Source: Kitasatospora sp. NBC_00315 (GTDB lineage: Bacteria; Actinomycetota; Actinomycetes; Streptomycetales; Streptomycetaceae). Taken from it: a DNA stretch of 64,000 nt. A program made the translations under genes and the position numbers. Shown piece after piece: positions 44,113 to 52,272 of the stretch (position 1 is its first letter; each line of letters starts with the position of its first letter). The notes below the pieces were generated by a model. The model was given only the letters and a program-made list of their open reading frames with translations, was not told where the DNA came from and made no database searches. Where the stretch lies: assembly GCF_041435095.1 (NCBI RefSeq), contig NZ_CP108025.1, positions 8,060,001 to 8,124,000 of the forward strand, given 5' to 3'.

Positions 44113-44820
44113 TCAGCCCTTGAGTGCCGTCGCAAGGAGGGTGCCGAGCTGCTTCTCCGCGGCGATCTCCTGGCCGGCGTCGGCCGCGCCGACGCTGCCC
44201 CGGTCCACGACCACCTCCAGGACGTAGTAGCGCAGGCCCGCCAGGAACGCCAGGTGCGGGGCACCGCCGTCACTCTTCCTCGCCGCGATGAGCGCCTGGT
44301 CGCCGATGCCGGGGGCCCGCGTGGTGGCGAGATCCGGGGAGCCGATGGAGTACGCGAACTGCACGGCCGTCAGCTCCTTGAGCGAGGCGTAGGAGAGCCG
44401 CGAACCCCAGGTGCATCCCCAGACCTCACTGCCGTCCTGCGCCGGGTCCTGATGCGTGCCCACGAAGCGGTCACCCGTTCCCACGGCGGCGGCGACCTGG
44501 GCGGCCGTCAGCATGGTGCAGGCGTCGGCGGGTCTGGCGCCGTAGGCCGTGGGCGCCGTGGCGGTCACCGTCGGTGTGGCGGGCGGCTCCGCGGTCGGGG
44601 ACTGCGCGGTCGGCGACTCGGGGGTGGGCGAGGCGGCGGCCGCACTCGGGGAGGGGCTCGCCGTGGCCGCCGCGGTGATGGTGGACGGCGGGGCAGCCCG
44701 CTTCGGCGAAGCGTCCGAGGAGCATCCGCCGACCGTCGCGGCGGCCAGCACCGTGACGGCCGCGACGGGGAGCAGACCGCGCCGCCGGCGCCCAGGGGGC
44801 GGGGAGAAGTCGGACGGCAT
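44113..44820 (-). CDS. DUF3558-like lipoprotein
   Basis: A 235-residue predicted lipoprotein. Signal LLPVAAVTVLAAATVGGC with lipobox VGGC, so anchored outside the membrane. A low-complexity Ser/Pro/Thr/Ala spacer of about 60 residues follows, then a globular domain with DACTMLTAAQVAAAVG, WGCTWGSRLSYASLKEL and GIGDQALIAARKSDG, the pattern of DUF3558-type exported proteins. ATG 44820 is preferred to 44838 because AGGAGG (44828-44833) fits only the former. Function unknown; no neighbours on its strand. Confidence 0.82.
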   Translation of the reverse strand: MPSDFSPPPGRRRRGLLPVAAVTVLAAATVGGCSSDASPKRAAPPSTITAAATASPSPSAAAASPTPESPTAQSPTAEPPATPTVTATAPTAYGARPADACTMLTAAQVAAAVGTGDRFVGTHQDPAQDGSEVWGCTWGSRLSYASLKELTAVQFAYSIGSPDLATTRAPGIGDQALIAARKSDGGAPHLAFLAGLRYYVLEVVVDRGSVGAADAGQEIAAEKQLGTLLATALKG

Positions 44821-45297
44821 GATGGGCCTCCTGCGCATTCTGCTGCGGCGAACGGACTGTCATACGGCACTCACACACCGCGATGAGCGGGAGCGTACCG
44901 GCCGGGCCGCCGCCGCACGGGCCAAAGAGGGAAACCGGCCCAAGTGGAGGACCGCGGTCCTCTCGTGTCCGAGTGAGGGCGCGGGTACGGACCGGGCCTT
45001 CACGGCGGAAAGGGCTCCGCGGCGGCCGTCTCCATCGCCGGCTGGGCCGCACTCAGGTTGAGCACGCGCGCCTCGCCGTTGACCACGTTGCGGAGCACGT
45101 AGGTGCCGACCAGGGCCGCGCCGAGCTGTGGGAGTGACGCTCCCGGATGGTGTAGCTGCCCACCAGCAGATGACTGCGGTCCAGGCCATGGCCCTGGCGA
45201 TCAACGCGGCCCGCACGAACCTGCCCCCGGTGGTCCCGAGGTGACACCGGGTGGGTGAAAGCGCTGCGGCACCCAACGCCTGCACGGGGAGACGGCG
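44821..45297. other. Intergenic stretch with possible coding remnant
   Basis: Between the lipoprotein and the HxlR gene. On the minus strand, codons 45161-45000 read LHHPGASLPQLGAALVGTYV then LRNVVNGEARVLNLSAAQP and end at TGA 45002-45000. There is no start codon, and other frames upstream (RFVRAALIARAMAWTAV) look coding too, so a frameshifted old gene is possible. Family not recognised. Confidence 0.3.
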
Positions 45298-45705
45298 TCA
45301 GTCGTTGGCCGGGTGCTCCCCGTTGAGCTCATTGGCGCGGTCGATCTCGGCCATGTGTTCCTCGGCCCAGTTGCGGATCATGGCCAGGGGAGCTTCCAGC
45401 GACAGGCCCAGCTCGGTGAGCCGGTAGTGCACACGGGGCGGCACCGTGGGCTCCACCCTCCGGCTGACCAGCCCGTCGCGGGTCAGCCCTTGGAGAGTCA
45501 CCGACAGCATCTTCTGCGAGATGCCCGCCATCCGACGCTGCAGTTCCGCGAAGCGCACTTCGCCCGGGAACGCCTCCGCCAGCACCTTGACGGCCATCGA
45601 CGTCCATTTCGTGCCGATCCGATCGAGCAGACGCCGGGTCGGGCACTGCGGGGAGAAGAGATCACCGCGTGCGCGCTCCGGCGCACGCGGTGCAGGGGAG
45701 GTCAC
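45298..45705 (-). CDS. HxlR family transcriptional regulator
   Basis: A 135-residue winged-helix regulator with CPTRRLLDRIGTKWTSMAVK at the N terminus (the HxlR Cys and helix 1), RFAELQRRMAGISQKMLSVT as recognition region, and RVHYRLTELGLSLEAPLAMI in the wing. Starts at GTG 45705 with GGTGAG upstream. Divergent from the alpha/beta hydrolase with nested inverted repeats between, so it likely controls that gene, often in response to reactive electrophiles or redox. Confidence 0.92.
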   Translation of the reverse strand: MTSPAPRAPERARGDLFSPQCPTRRLLDRIGTKWTSMAVKVLAEAFPGEVRFAELQRRMAGISQKMLSVTLQGLTRDGLVSRRVEPTVPPRVHYRLTELGLSLEAPLAMIRNWAEEHMAEIDRANELNGEHPAND

Positions 45706-45755
45706 TCGAAGCTCACCACCTGTGGCGAAGGTGCGGTCTTGGCCTCCCCACCGTA

Positions 45756-45791
45756 GTTACCTAACGTTTGGTTGTCACCATTGGTAACCAA
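45756..45791. promoter_or_regulatory. HxlR operator candidate
   Basis: Nested inverted repeats: GTTACC (45756-45761) with GGTAAC (45783-45788), and TTGGTT (45768-45773) with AACCAA (45786-45791). They sit between the divergent starts, just upstream of the hydrolase ribosome site. Confidence 0.65.
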
Positions 45792-45803
45792 GAAGAGGTC
45801 ATC

Positions 45804-46676
45804 GTGTCTCTCGTGCCGCGCCACACCGTTCCTCACCAGGGGCCCGAAATAGAGCTGCGCCGCGTTACGGCCAACGGCGTCGAACTCAACGTGGCGATCA
45901 CCGGGGAGGGTCCCGCTGTCCTGCTGCTGCACGGCTTCCCGCACACCTGGCGGCTGTGGACCGATGTCCTGGGTCCACTGGCCGAACGGCATCGGGTGAT
46001 CGCCCCGGACCTGCGCGGCCTCGGCGCCAGCACGCGACCGGCGGACGGGTACGACGCCGGGACCCTCGCCGCCGACGCCGAAGCCCTCCTGAATGCTCTC
46101 GGTGAGACCTCCGCAGCCGTGATCGGCATCGATGCAGGCACCCCGCCGGCCTTCCTCCTGGCCATGCGCCGCCCCGACCTCGTGCGACGCCTGGTGGTCA
46201 TGGAATCGCTCCTCGGAAGGCTCCCGGGCGCCGAAGGCTTCCTCGCGGGCGGAGCGCCGTGGTGGTTCGGCTTCCACTCGGTACCCGGCCTCGCGGAGAC
46301 CGTACTGACGGGCCACGAAGCGCAGTACATCGACTGGTTCCTCGACTCCGGCACCCTCGGGCAGGGGCTCCGCCCCGAAATCCGTGACGCCTTCGTCAGC
46401 GCCTACACCGGCAGGGCGGCCCTGCACTGCGCCTTCTCGTACTACCGCGCACTGCCCACAAGCGCTCGCCAGGTCCAGGACGCCGCCGACTCCCGTCGGC
46501 TCACCGTGCCCACCATGGCCATCGGGGCCCACCCCGTGGGGAGGGCGCTCGAACAGCAGCTACGGCCCCTGGCCGACGACCTGGTCGGTCACATCATCGA
46601 GGACTGTGGGCACATCATCCCGCTCCACCGCCCCGAGCCACTTCTGTGCCTCCTCAAGCCGTTCCTCACGGCTTGA
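45804..46676 (+). CDS. Alpha/beta hydrolase, epoxide hydrolase-like
   Basis: A 290-residue hydrolase. Oxyanion motif HGFPHTWRLW and IAPDLRGLGASTRP are typical of epoxide hydrolases. The nucleophile position reads VIGIDAGTPPA, so Asp110 replaces the Ser of ordinary esterases, as in epoxide hydrolases and dehalogenases; the catalytic His is in DCGHIIPLHRPEP. The GTG at 45804 has GAAGAGGTC upstream; an earlier GTG at 45768 overlaps the operator. Divergent HxlR regulator suggests inducible detoxification; the substrate is unknown. Confidence 0.88.
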   Translation: MSLVPRHTVPHQGPEIELRRVTANGVELNVAITGEGPAVLLLHGFPHTWRLWTDVLGPLAERHRVIAPDLRGLGASTRPADGYDAGTLAADAEALLNALGETSAAVIGIDAGTPPAFLLAMRRPDLVRRLVVMESLLGRLPGAEGFLAGGAPWWFGFHSVPGLAETVLTGHEAQYIDWFLDSGTLGQGLRPEIRDAFVSAYTGRAALHCAFSYYRALPTSARQVQDAADSRRLTVPTMAIGAHPVGRALEQQLRPLADDLVGHIIEDCGHIIPLHRPEPLLCLLKPFLTA

Positions 46677-47124
46677 TCTACTGGTGAGCTCGTGCATCGG
46701 AGGAATCCGCAGAATTGTGTGATCGGTGGGCAGTTGGATGTCGTTGACCTTCCGCTGCTTCCACGGACTCGGCCGGGACGGTCGCGTCTGTCATCAGGTG
46801 TCACTTCCTGCTCCTGGGACTCGGAGGGCGGCACTGAGTCCCGCACCGCCCGCGCTGCCCGCCGACCGGTGGCGGTGCTCGTCCGACGGGCCCGTACGAG
46901 GTATCCGCGTGGGTGGACGTCACGTCGCCGAGGTGCCCGGGCGCGCGGTGGGACGAGAGCAGCCACAGGCACGACGCCGGGCACACCGCCACCACCAGCG
47001 TCCCCGCAGCAGTGCGCGGCTCGTCACCCGAGCGGTGGGAGGCGAGGACAACGTCCGCCATGGCCAACCCCCGGCCTGTGAAAATCGCTGTCCGATCACC
47101 GGAGCACGGTGATAGACATCCGGC
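46677..47124. other. Intergenic stretch, no supported gene
   Basis: About 450 bases. One frame starting 46692 reads RNPQNCVIGGQLDVVDLPLL, which looks coding-like but decays at once; no family found. Otherwise nothing. Confidence 0.4.
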
Positions 47125-47922
47125 GTGGAAAAGAATCCTGAGTTCCCTGACCTGCTGCGATTGATCGATGAACGGTCGACCGCCTTCCGCGCCGCGGTCG
47201 CCGCCGCGCCCGGTCTCGACGAACAGGTGCCGACCTGCCCCGGGTGGACGCTGTTCGATCTGGTGAAGCACCTGGGTGGGGGAGACCGTTTCTGGGCCGC
47301 CATCGTCGGCGCGGGGCCTGCCGACGCTCCCCCGGCCGAGGCCACCGCTGCGCGCGCCGCTCTGGAGGTGCCGCGGGAGCGTGAGGCCCTGCTGGCCTGG
47401 CTGGCCGCGTCGACGCAGCTTCTGCTGAGCGCCCTGCGCGAGGCAGGATCGGACGCCGGCTGCTGGGCGTGGTGGAGTGCCCTGCAGACGCCGCGGACCT
47501 CCGGTGGAGTCGCCCGGCATCGGGCCCAGGAGAGCGCGGTGCACACGTATGACGCCCAACTCACCGGGGGCGCCCCGCAGCCGCTGCCGGTCGAGGTGGC
47601 ACTCGACGGTGTGGAGGAGTTCCTGTTCACCGTCTGCGCAACGCAGAGTGCCTGGCCGCACAAGCCCACGGCCTTCGGCTTCCACGCCGCCGAGGGCCGC
47701 TCCTGGCGCCTCACGGTCGACGGCGACGGCGCACGCTCCACCCGCGTCCCCGCGTTCACTGCCGCGACCGGCGAGGACGCGGACACAGCCGGCGCCTCCA
47801 TCCATGGCACGGCCAGTGAGCTGGTCCTCTACTTGTACGACCGTATCCAGGCCGACTCCTTGCACGTAGACGGAGACGCAGGGCTGTTCGACCTGCTCCG
47901 CGCCTGGGAGCCGGAGGAGTAG
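47125..47922 (+). CDS. Maleylpyruvate isomerase family mycothiol-dependent enzyme
   Basis: A 265-residue DinB/MDMPI-fold protein. N-terminal metal-binding bundle: CPGWTLFDLVKHLGGGDRFW with the first His, and VARHRAQESAVHTYDAQ with the Glu/His ligands. The C-terminal domain (about 160-265) has TGEDADTAGASIHGTASELV as in actinobacterial MDMPI_C proteins. These use mycothiol for isomerisation or thiol transfer. Start GTG 47125 without strong ribosome site. No pathway partners nearby, so the substrate is open. Confidence 0.88.
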   Translation: MEKNPEFPDLLRLIDERSTAFRAAVAAAPGLDEQVPTCPGWTLFDLVKHLGGGDRFWAAIVGAGPADAPPAEATAARAALEVPREREALLAWLAASTQLLLSALREAGSDAGCWAWWSALQTPRTSGGVARHRAQESAVHTYDAQLTGGAPQPLPVEVALDGVEEFLFTVCATQSAWPHKPTAFGFHAAEGRSWRLTVDGDGARSTRVPAFTAATGEDADTAGASIHGTASELVLYLYDRIQADSLHVDGDAGLFDLLRAWEPEE

Positions 47923-48213
47923 GGCGTAGCAGGGGAGGTTGGCCGGCCCTCGAGTCGGTAGCACACGACTCTTCGCCAGGTTCGTCAGTCGCGGTACCGG
48001 GCTCGAACCCGCGAGGCGGCCTCGGGGCGTCACCGAGCCGACCGTCCACCCGTCAGGGCTTGTCCCGGACAGCCGTCCCGCCCTGACGCCTACCGGGACG
48101 GCTCCTGAGCGGACTCCAGGCACTCGGGCCCTGGCGCGGCAGGCCGGAGGTCAGGACCGCGAGTCCCGCGCCCGCTGACGGGTCCGTCGCCGGCCAGCCT
48201 CGGGACGGCCGGC

Positions 48214-48480
48214 GTGAGGACGGACCCGGCTGCCATCGCGGCCGTCACCGCCCTGGCCGGCGCCTGCGACCTGCTCCTGGTCCGCCCGCCCGCCCGGATG
48301 TCGGAGCGGCTCGCCGCCCGCCTGCAGACCCATCTGCGACCGCACCGTCACCATGGTCCTCGCCCACGGTGGCCACTGGCCCGGCGCCCAACTCCGCCTG
48401 GACGTCACCGCCTCCCGTCGTCGCCGGAGTCGAGGGTGGCCGGGAATGCGGAGCCGCATCTCCGCGCAGGAGAGGTTCAC
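48214..48480 (+). pseudogene. Frameshifted remnant resembling actinobacterial ImuA-like protein
   Basis: One frame reads CDLLLVRPPARMSERLAARL; after a shift near 48340 another continues TVTMVLAHGGHWPGAQLRLD and VTASRRR. The combined order (hydrophobic strand, RM-hinge, VL-strand, WPGAxLRL) resembles the C-terminal half of SOS-associated ImuA/RecA-like proteins of streptomycetes. No start, no end and no imuB/dnaE2 partner. The assignment is tentative. Confidence 0.35.
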
Positions 48481-48637
48481 CTTCCCGGGGCCGACCATGA
48501 AGGTCGAAACGCTCCTGGAAGACGGCTACTTGTGCCTCCGTCGTGACCGTTCCGGCAGAGGGATCACCCCGTCGAGGAACCGGACCGGATTTCCGTGGTG
48601 CGGTGGGCCGTTGCCTCGCGTCGACGATTGTTGACGC

Positions 48638-48655
48638 TGACGACAAAAGTCGTCA
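48638..48655. promoter_or_regulatory. Inverted repeat upstream of sugar ABC operon
   Basis: TGACGAC-aaaa-GTCGTCA, a perfect 7-bp palindrome with 4-base centre, preceded by TTGTTGACGC. It is about 370 bases before the xylF-type ATG and could be an operator or a hairpin. Confidence 0.5.
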
Positions 48656-48907
48656 AGGGGATGGACGGGATCCGTTCCTACTTCCGTGTGGCGCAGGGCG
48701 AGTGTTGCCGTGCCCGAGACGGTGGCCCGGGAGCTTCGGCCCGGCTCTGACGCGAAGACAGTTTTCTTTGGAGTGCCGTCCTGGCGCGCGTCGGACGGTA
48801 GCCGCCCCGGGCGTCGACCGGCTTCGGATCGGTCGGGGGTGCGGGGAGATCCGATCGTTACGACGAATTGTCCACCGGAGGGCTGGCGTGCTCCTGCCAC
48901 AGCCCGT

Positions 48908-48926
48908 AAGTTGCCGCTCACAACTT
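48908..48926. promoter_or_regulatory. Candidate ROK operator
   Basis: AAGTTG-ccgctca-CAACTT, a perfect 6-bp inverted repeat, 100 bases before the xylF-type start. ROK/XylR repressors often bind AGTT/AACT-type palindromes, and a ROK gene ends this operon. Confidence 0.5.
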
Positions 48927-49025
48927 TCATCGCCCTCCGCTCCGTGCCCACCTCAACGGCGCCCTCCCCCTCTCCGCGTCCCTCCCTCCGCTACCGGACG
49001 GGGCGCATCCGAAAGGACCCTGTCC

Positions 49026-50126
49026 ATGCGCAACAAGAGACTCCTCGCCGCTGCCTCCGTAACCGTGACCCTCCTGACAGCAGTGACCGCCTGCGCGAGC
49101 TCTTCGCCGAGCGCCACCGACGGCGCTGCCGGCGCCAAGAAGCCGAAGATCGGCGTGATCCTCCCGGACAGCAAGTCCTCCGTCCGCTGGGAGACCGCCG
49201 ACCGGCCATACCTGGCCGCGGCCTTCAAGGCGGCCGGCGTGGACTACGACATCCAGAACGCCGAGGGCGACAAGCAGGCGTTCCAGACGATCGCCGACCA
49301 GATGATCACCAGCGGCGTGGACGTGCTGGTCATCGTGAACCTCGACAGCGGCACCGGCAAGGCAGTCCTCGACAAGGCCAAGGCGCAGGGCGTGGCCACC
49401 ATCGACTACGACCGGCTCACCCTGGGAGGCTCCGCCCAGTACTACGTCAGTTTCGACAACACCGAGGTCGGCAAGCTGCAGGGGCAGGGTCTGGCGCAGT
49501 GCCTGAGCGACGTGGGCGCCAAGACGCCCGTCGTCGCCGAGCTCAACGGCTCACCGACGGACAACAACGCCACGCTCTTCGCCAACGGCTACAACAGCGT
49601 TCTTGACCCCAAGTACGCCTCGGGCGAGTACGCCAAGGGCCCCAATCAGCCGGTGCCCGACTGGGACAACGCCCAGGCCGGGATCATCTTCGAGCAGATG
49701 TTCACCAGCCAGCCGAACATCGCCGGGGTGCTCGCGGCCAACGACGGCCTGGCCAACGCGGCCATCGCCGTTCTGCGCAAGAACCACCGCAACGGGCAGG
49801 TCCCCATCACCGGTCAGGACGCCACCGTGCAGGGCCTGCAGAACATCCTCGCCGGCGACCAGTGCATGACCGTCTACAAGGCCGTGAAGAAGGAGGCCGA
49901 CGCGGCGGCCGCGATGGCGATCGACCTCGCCCACGGCAAGAAGGGCCAGGCCGCCGCCACCGCCCACGACCCGGTCGGCAACCGCGATGTCCCCGCCGCG
50001 CTCCTGACGCCGGTGGCCGTCTTCAAGAAGAACATCCAGGACGTCGTCAACGACGGCTTCGTTTCCAAGACCGACCTGTGCACCGGTAGTTACGCGGCGC
50101 TGTGTGCCGATGCCGGCATCAAGTAA
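49026..50126 (+). CDS. xylF: Sugar ABC transporter substrate-binding lipoprotein (XylF-like)
   Basis: Periplasmic-binding-type receptor of 366 residues, lipid-anchored: signal LLAAASVTVTLLTAVTAC ends in the lipobox Cys. The mature fold starts KIGVILPDSKSSVRWETADRP, with VIVNLDSGTGKAVLDKAKAQ, VSFDNTEVGKLQGQGL and VLAANDGLANAAIAVLRK; the paired SVRWE and NDG elements are characteristic of xylose-binding XylF. It is followed by ATPase, permease and ROK repressor genes, so it probably imports D-xylose. The ATG follows GAAAGGA. Confidence 0.92.
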   Translation: MRNKRLLAAASVTVTLLTAVTACASSSPSATDGAAGAKKPKIGVILPDSKSSVRWETADRPYLAAAFKAAGVDYDIQNAEGDKQAFQTIADQMITSGVDVLVIVNLDSGTGKAVLDKAKAQGVATIDYDRLTLGGSAQYYVSFDNTEVGKLQGQGLAQCLSDVGAKTPVVAELNGSPTDNNATLFANGYNSVLDPKYASGEYAKGPNQPVPDWDNAQAGIIFEQMFTSQPNIAGVLAANDGLANAAIAVLRKNHRNGQVPITGQDATVQGLQNILAGDQCMTVYKAVKKEADAAAAMAIDLAHGKKGQAAATAHDPVGNRDVPAALLTPVAVFKKNIQDVVNDGFVSKTDLCTGSYAALCADAGIK

Positions 50127-50205
50127 GCCGACACCCGGCCGCACTGCGGGCCCCGACCTCACAGCAGACGGGCCCGCGCACGCCCGACCTTCAGGAGTCC
50201 TTCCC

Positions 50206-50985
50206 ATGACACAGCCACCGATCCTGGAACTACGCGGGATCGACAAGAGCTTCGGTCCGGTCCAAGTCCTGCACGACGTCGCCCTGAGCGCACACGCGGG
50301 CGAGGTCACCGCCCTCGTCGGCGACAACGGCGCCGGCAAGTCGACCCTCGTCAAGTGCATCGGCGGGATCCACGCCATCGACGGCGGGGACTACCTGTTC
50401 GAAGGCCGCCCCGTCCAGGTGCACAGCCCGCGCGACGCCGCCACCCTCGGGGTGGAGATCGTCTACCAGGACCTCGCACTCTGCGACAACCTCGACATCG
50501 TCCAGAACATGTTCCTCGGACGTGAGATACGCCGTGGCATGGTGCTCGACGACTCGACCATGGAGGAGATGGCCGCGGCAACGCTCAAGGGCCTGTCGGT
50601 GCGCACGGTCAAGTCCCTTCGCCAGAAGGTCTCCAGCCTCTCCGGCGGCCAGCGCCAGACCGTCGCCATCGCCAAAGCCGTGCTGTGGAACAGCAAGCTC
50701 GTCATCCTCGACGAGCCCACCGCCGCCCTCGGCGTCGCCCAGACCGCACAGGTCCTCGAACTGGTGCGACGACTCGCCGACAACGGCCTGGGCGTCGTCC
50801 TGATCTCGCACAACATGAACGACGTCTTCGCGGTCTCCGACCGAATAGCCACGCTCTACCTGGGGCGCATGGCCGCCCAGGTCAGGACCTCGGACGTGAC
50901 CCACGCCCAAGTCGTCGAACTCATCACCTCGGGCCGCAGCGGTGATCTGGGCTTCACCACCACCTCCAAGGGAGCCGCCGCATGA
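50206..50985 (+). CDS. xylG: Sugar ABC transporter ATP-binding protein (XylG-like, single domain)
   Basis: A 259-residue ATPase. Walker A GDNGAGKST, Q-loop EIVYQDLAL, signature LSGGQRQTVAIAKAVLW, Walker B LVILDEPTAALG and switch His in VVLISHNMND are all intact. Unlike E. coli XylG or RbsA (about 500 residues, two ATPase halves), it has one half only, as usual for actinobacterial CUT2 systems, so it must dimerise. ATG 50206 follows CAGGAG. Its stop overlaps the permease start (ATGA). Confidence 0.93.
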   Translation: MTQPPILELRGIDKSFGPVQVLHDVALSAHAGEVTALVGDNGAGKSTLVKCIGGIHAIDGGDYLFEGRPVQVHSPRDAATLGVEIVYQDLALCDNLDIVQNMFLGREIRRGMVLDDSTMEEMAAATLKGLSVRTVKSLRQKVSSLSGGQRQTVAIAKAVLWNSKLVILDEPTAALGVAQTAQVLELVRRLADNGLGVVLISHNMNDVFAVSDRIATLYLGRMAAQVRTSDVTHAQVVELITSGRSGDLGFTTTSKGAAA

Positions 50986-52259
50986 GCGCCGCCGTCGCAT
51001 CCCAGAAGCCGGACCAGCCCAACCGGTCCACCCGCGCCGCGGACGCGTCCCCACCCGCCCCCACGCTGAGAGACATCACCCGCAGCTACCTGGCACGACT
51101 GCGCGGAGGCGAACTCGGCGCCCTGCCCGCCGTCGGCGGCCTGGTCGTCCTGTGCGTCTTCTTCGCCGTCCTGCGACCCGTCTTCCTGTCCGACCTGAAC
51201 TTCGCCAACCTCCTCACCCAGAGCGCCGGCAGCATCGCCATCGCCATGGGCCTGGTCTTCGTCCTGCTCCTCGGCGAAATCGACCTGTCAGCCGGATACG
51301 CCAGCGGCGTCTGCGCCGCCGTCCTGGCGATCCTGCTGACCAACCACGGCTGGCCCTGGTACGCGGCGGTGGCCGCCGCCATGCTCACCGGCGCAGCCAT
51401 CGGACTGCTCATCGGCACCCTCGTCTCCAAAGTCGGCATCCCCTCCTTCGTCGTGACCCTGGCCGCGTTCCTCGGGTTCCAGGGCATCGTGCTCATCCTG
51501 CTCAAGGAAGGCACCAACATCTCCGTCCAGGACCCGACCGTCCTGGCCATCGCCAACGACAACCTGAGCCCCGCACTCGGCTGGGCACTGCTGGCCGGCT
51601 GCGTCCTCGCGTCCGCCGCCCTCCAACTGCGCCGCAGCCGCGACCGACGCAACCGAGACCTGCCCGGCATCCCCGCCGCCCTCCTGACCGTGCGAATCGC
51701 CGCGATCACCGCCGTCGGTGGGACAGCCGTGTACTTCCTCAACGAGGAACGCAGCCGCAACATCGTCGTCGCCTCCCTCAAGGGCGTCCCGATCGTCGTG
51801 CCCGTCATCGGAGCCCTCGTCCTGCTGGGAACGTTCACCCTGCAGCGGACCGGCTTCGGCCTGCACGTCTACGCCGTGGGCGGCAGTGCGGAAGCAGCCC
51901 GCCGCGCCGGAATCAACGTCTCCTTCATCCGTATCACCGCCTTCGTGGTCTGCTCCTGCCTGGCAGCCGTCGGCGGCATCATCGCCGCTTCCCGGGGGAA
52001 CTCCGTGGACCCCAACACCGGAGGCAGCAACGTCCTGCTCCTCGCCGTCGGCAGCGCCGTCATCGGCGGCACCAGCCTCTTCGGCGGCCGCGGCCGCGTC
52101 GTGGACGCCGTCCTGGGCGGCCTGGTCGTCGCCGTCATCCAGAACGGCATGGGCCTCATGGGCTACACCTCCGGGGTCAAGTACGCTGTCACGGGCTCGG
52201 TTCTGCTGGTGGCCGCCGGCGTGGACGCCCTGTCCCGCCGCCGCTCCGTCCAACGATGA
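50982..52259 (+). CDS. xylH: Sugar ABC transporter permease (XylH-like)
   Basis: A 425-residue membrane permease of the CUT2/BPD_transp_2 family. A ~45-residue cytosolic N-terminal extension is followed by about ten helices, including SIAIAMGLVFVLLLGEIDLSAG (the family's GExDLS motif), IPSFVVTLAAFLGFQGIVL and VGSAVIGGTSLFGGRG. Loop LRRSRDRRNRDLP is strongly basic. Translationally coupled to the ATPase gene by a 4-base overlap and followed after 13 bases by the ROK gene. Confidence 0.93.
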   Translation: MSAAVASQKPDQPNRSTRAADASPPAPTLRDITRSYLARLRGGELGALPAVGGLVVLCVFFAVLRPVFLSDLNFANLLTQSAGSIAIAMGLVFVLLLGEIDLSAGYASGVCAAVLAILLTNHGWPWYAAVAAAMLTGAAIGLLIGTLVSKVGIPSFVVTLAAFLGFQGIVLILLKEGTNISVQDPTVLAIANDNLSPALGWALLAGCVLASAALQLRRSRDRRNRDLPGIPAALLTVRIAAITAVGGTAVYFLNEERSRNIVVASLKGVPIVVPVIGALVLLGTFTLQRTGFGLHVYAVGGSAEAARRAGINVSFIRITAFVVCSCLAAVGGIIAASRGNSVDPNTGGSNVLLLAVGSAVIGGTSLFGGRGRVVDAVLGGLVVAVIQNGMGLMGYTSGVKYAVTGSVLLVAAGVDALSRRRSVQR

Positions 52260-52272
52260 GGTTCGCGCCCCG

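Larger units (their letters stand above)
47923..49025. other. 1.1-kb stretch with a degraded gene and leader of the sugar transporter
   Basis: No intact gene. The middle holds a frameshifted ImuA-like remnant (see next entry), and the right part is the 5' region of the xylF-type gene with two inverted repeats. At 47995-48020 a GGGCTCGAACCCG resembles a tRNA T-arm, but no tRNA can be folded around it. Confidence 0.5.

Noticed and set aside
47990..48030. GGGCTCGAACCCG resembling a tRNA T-arm
   Set aside because: No acceptor, D or anticodon arms pair around it on either strand, and the five-pair T-stem fails beyond the inner pairs.
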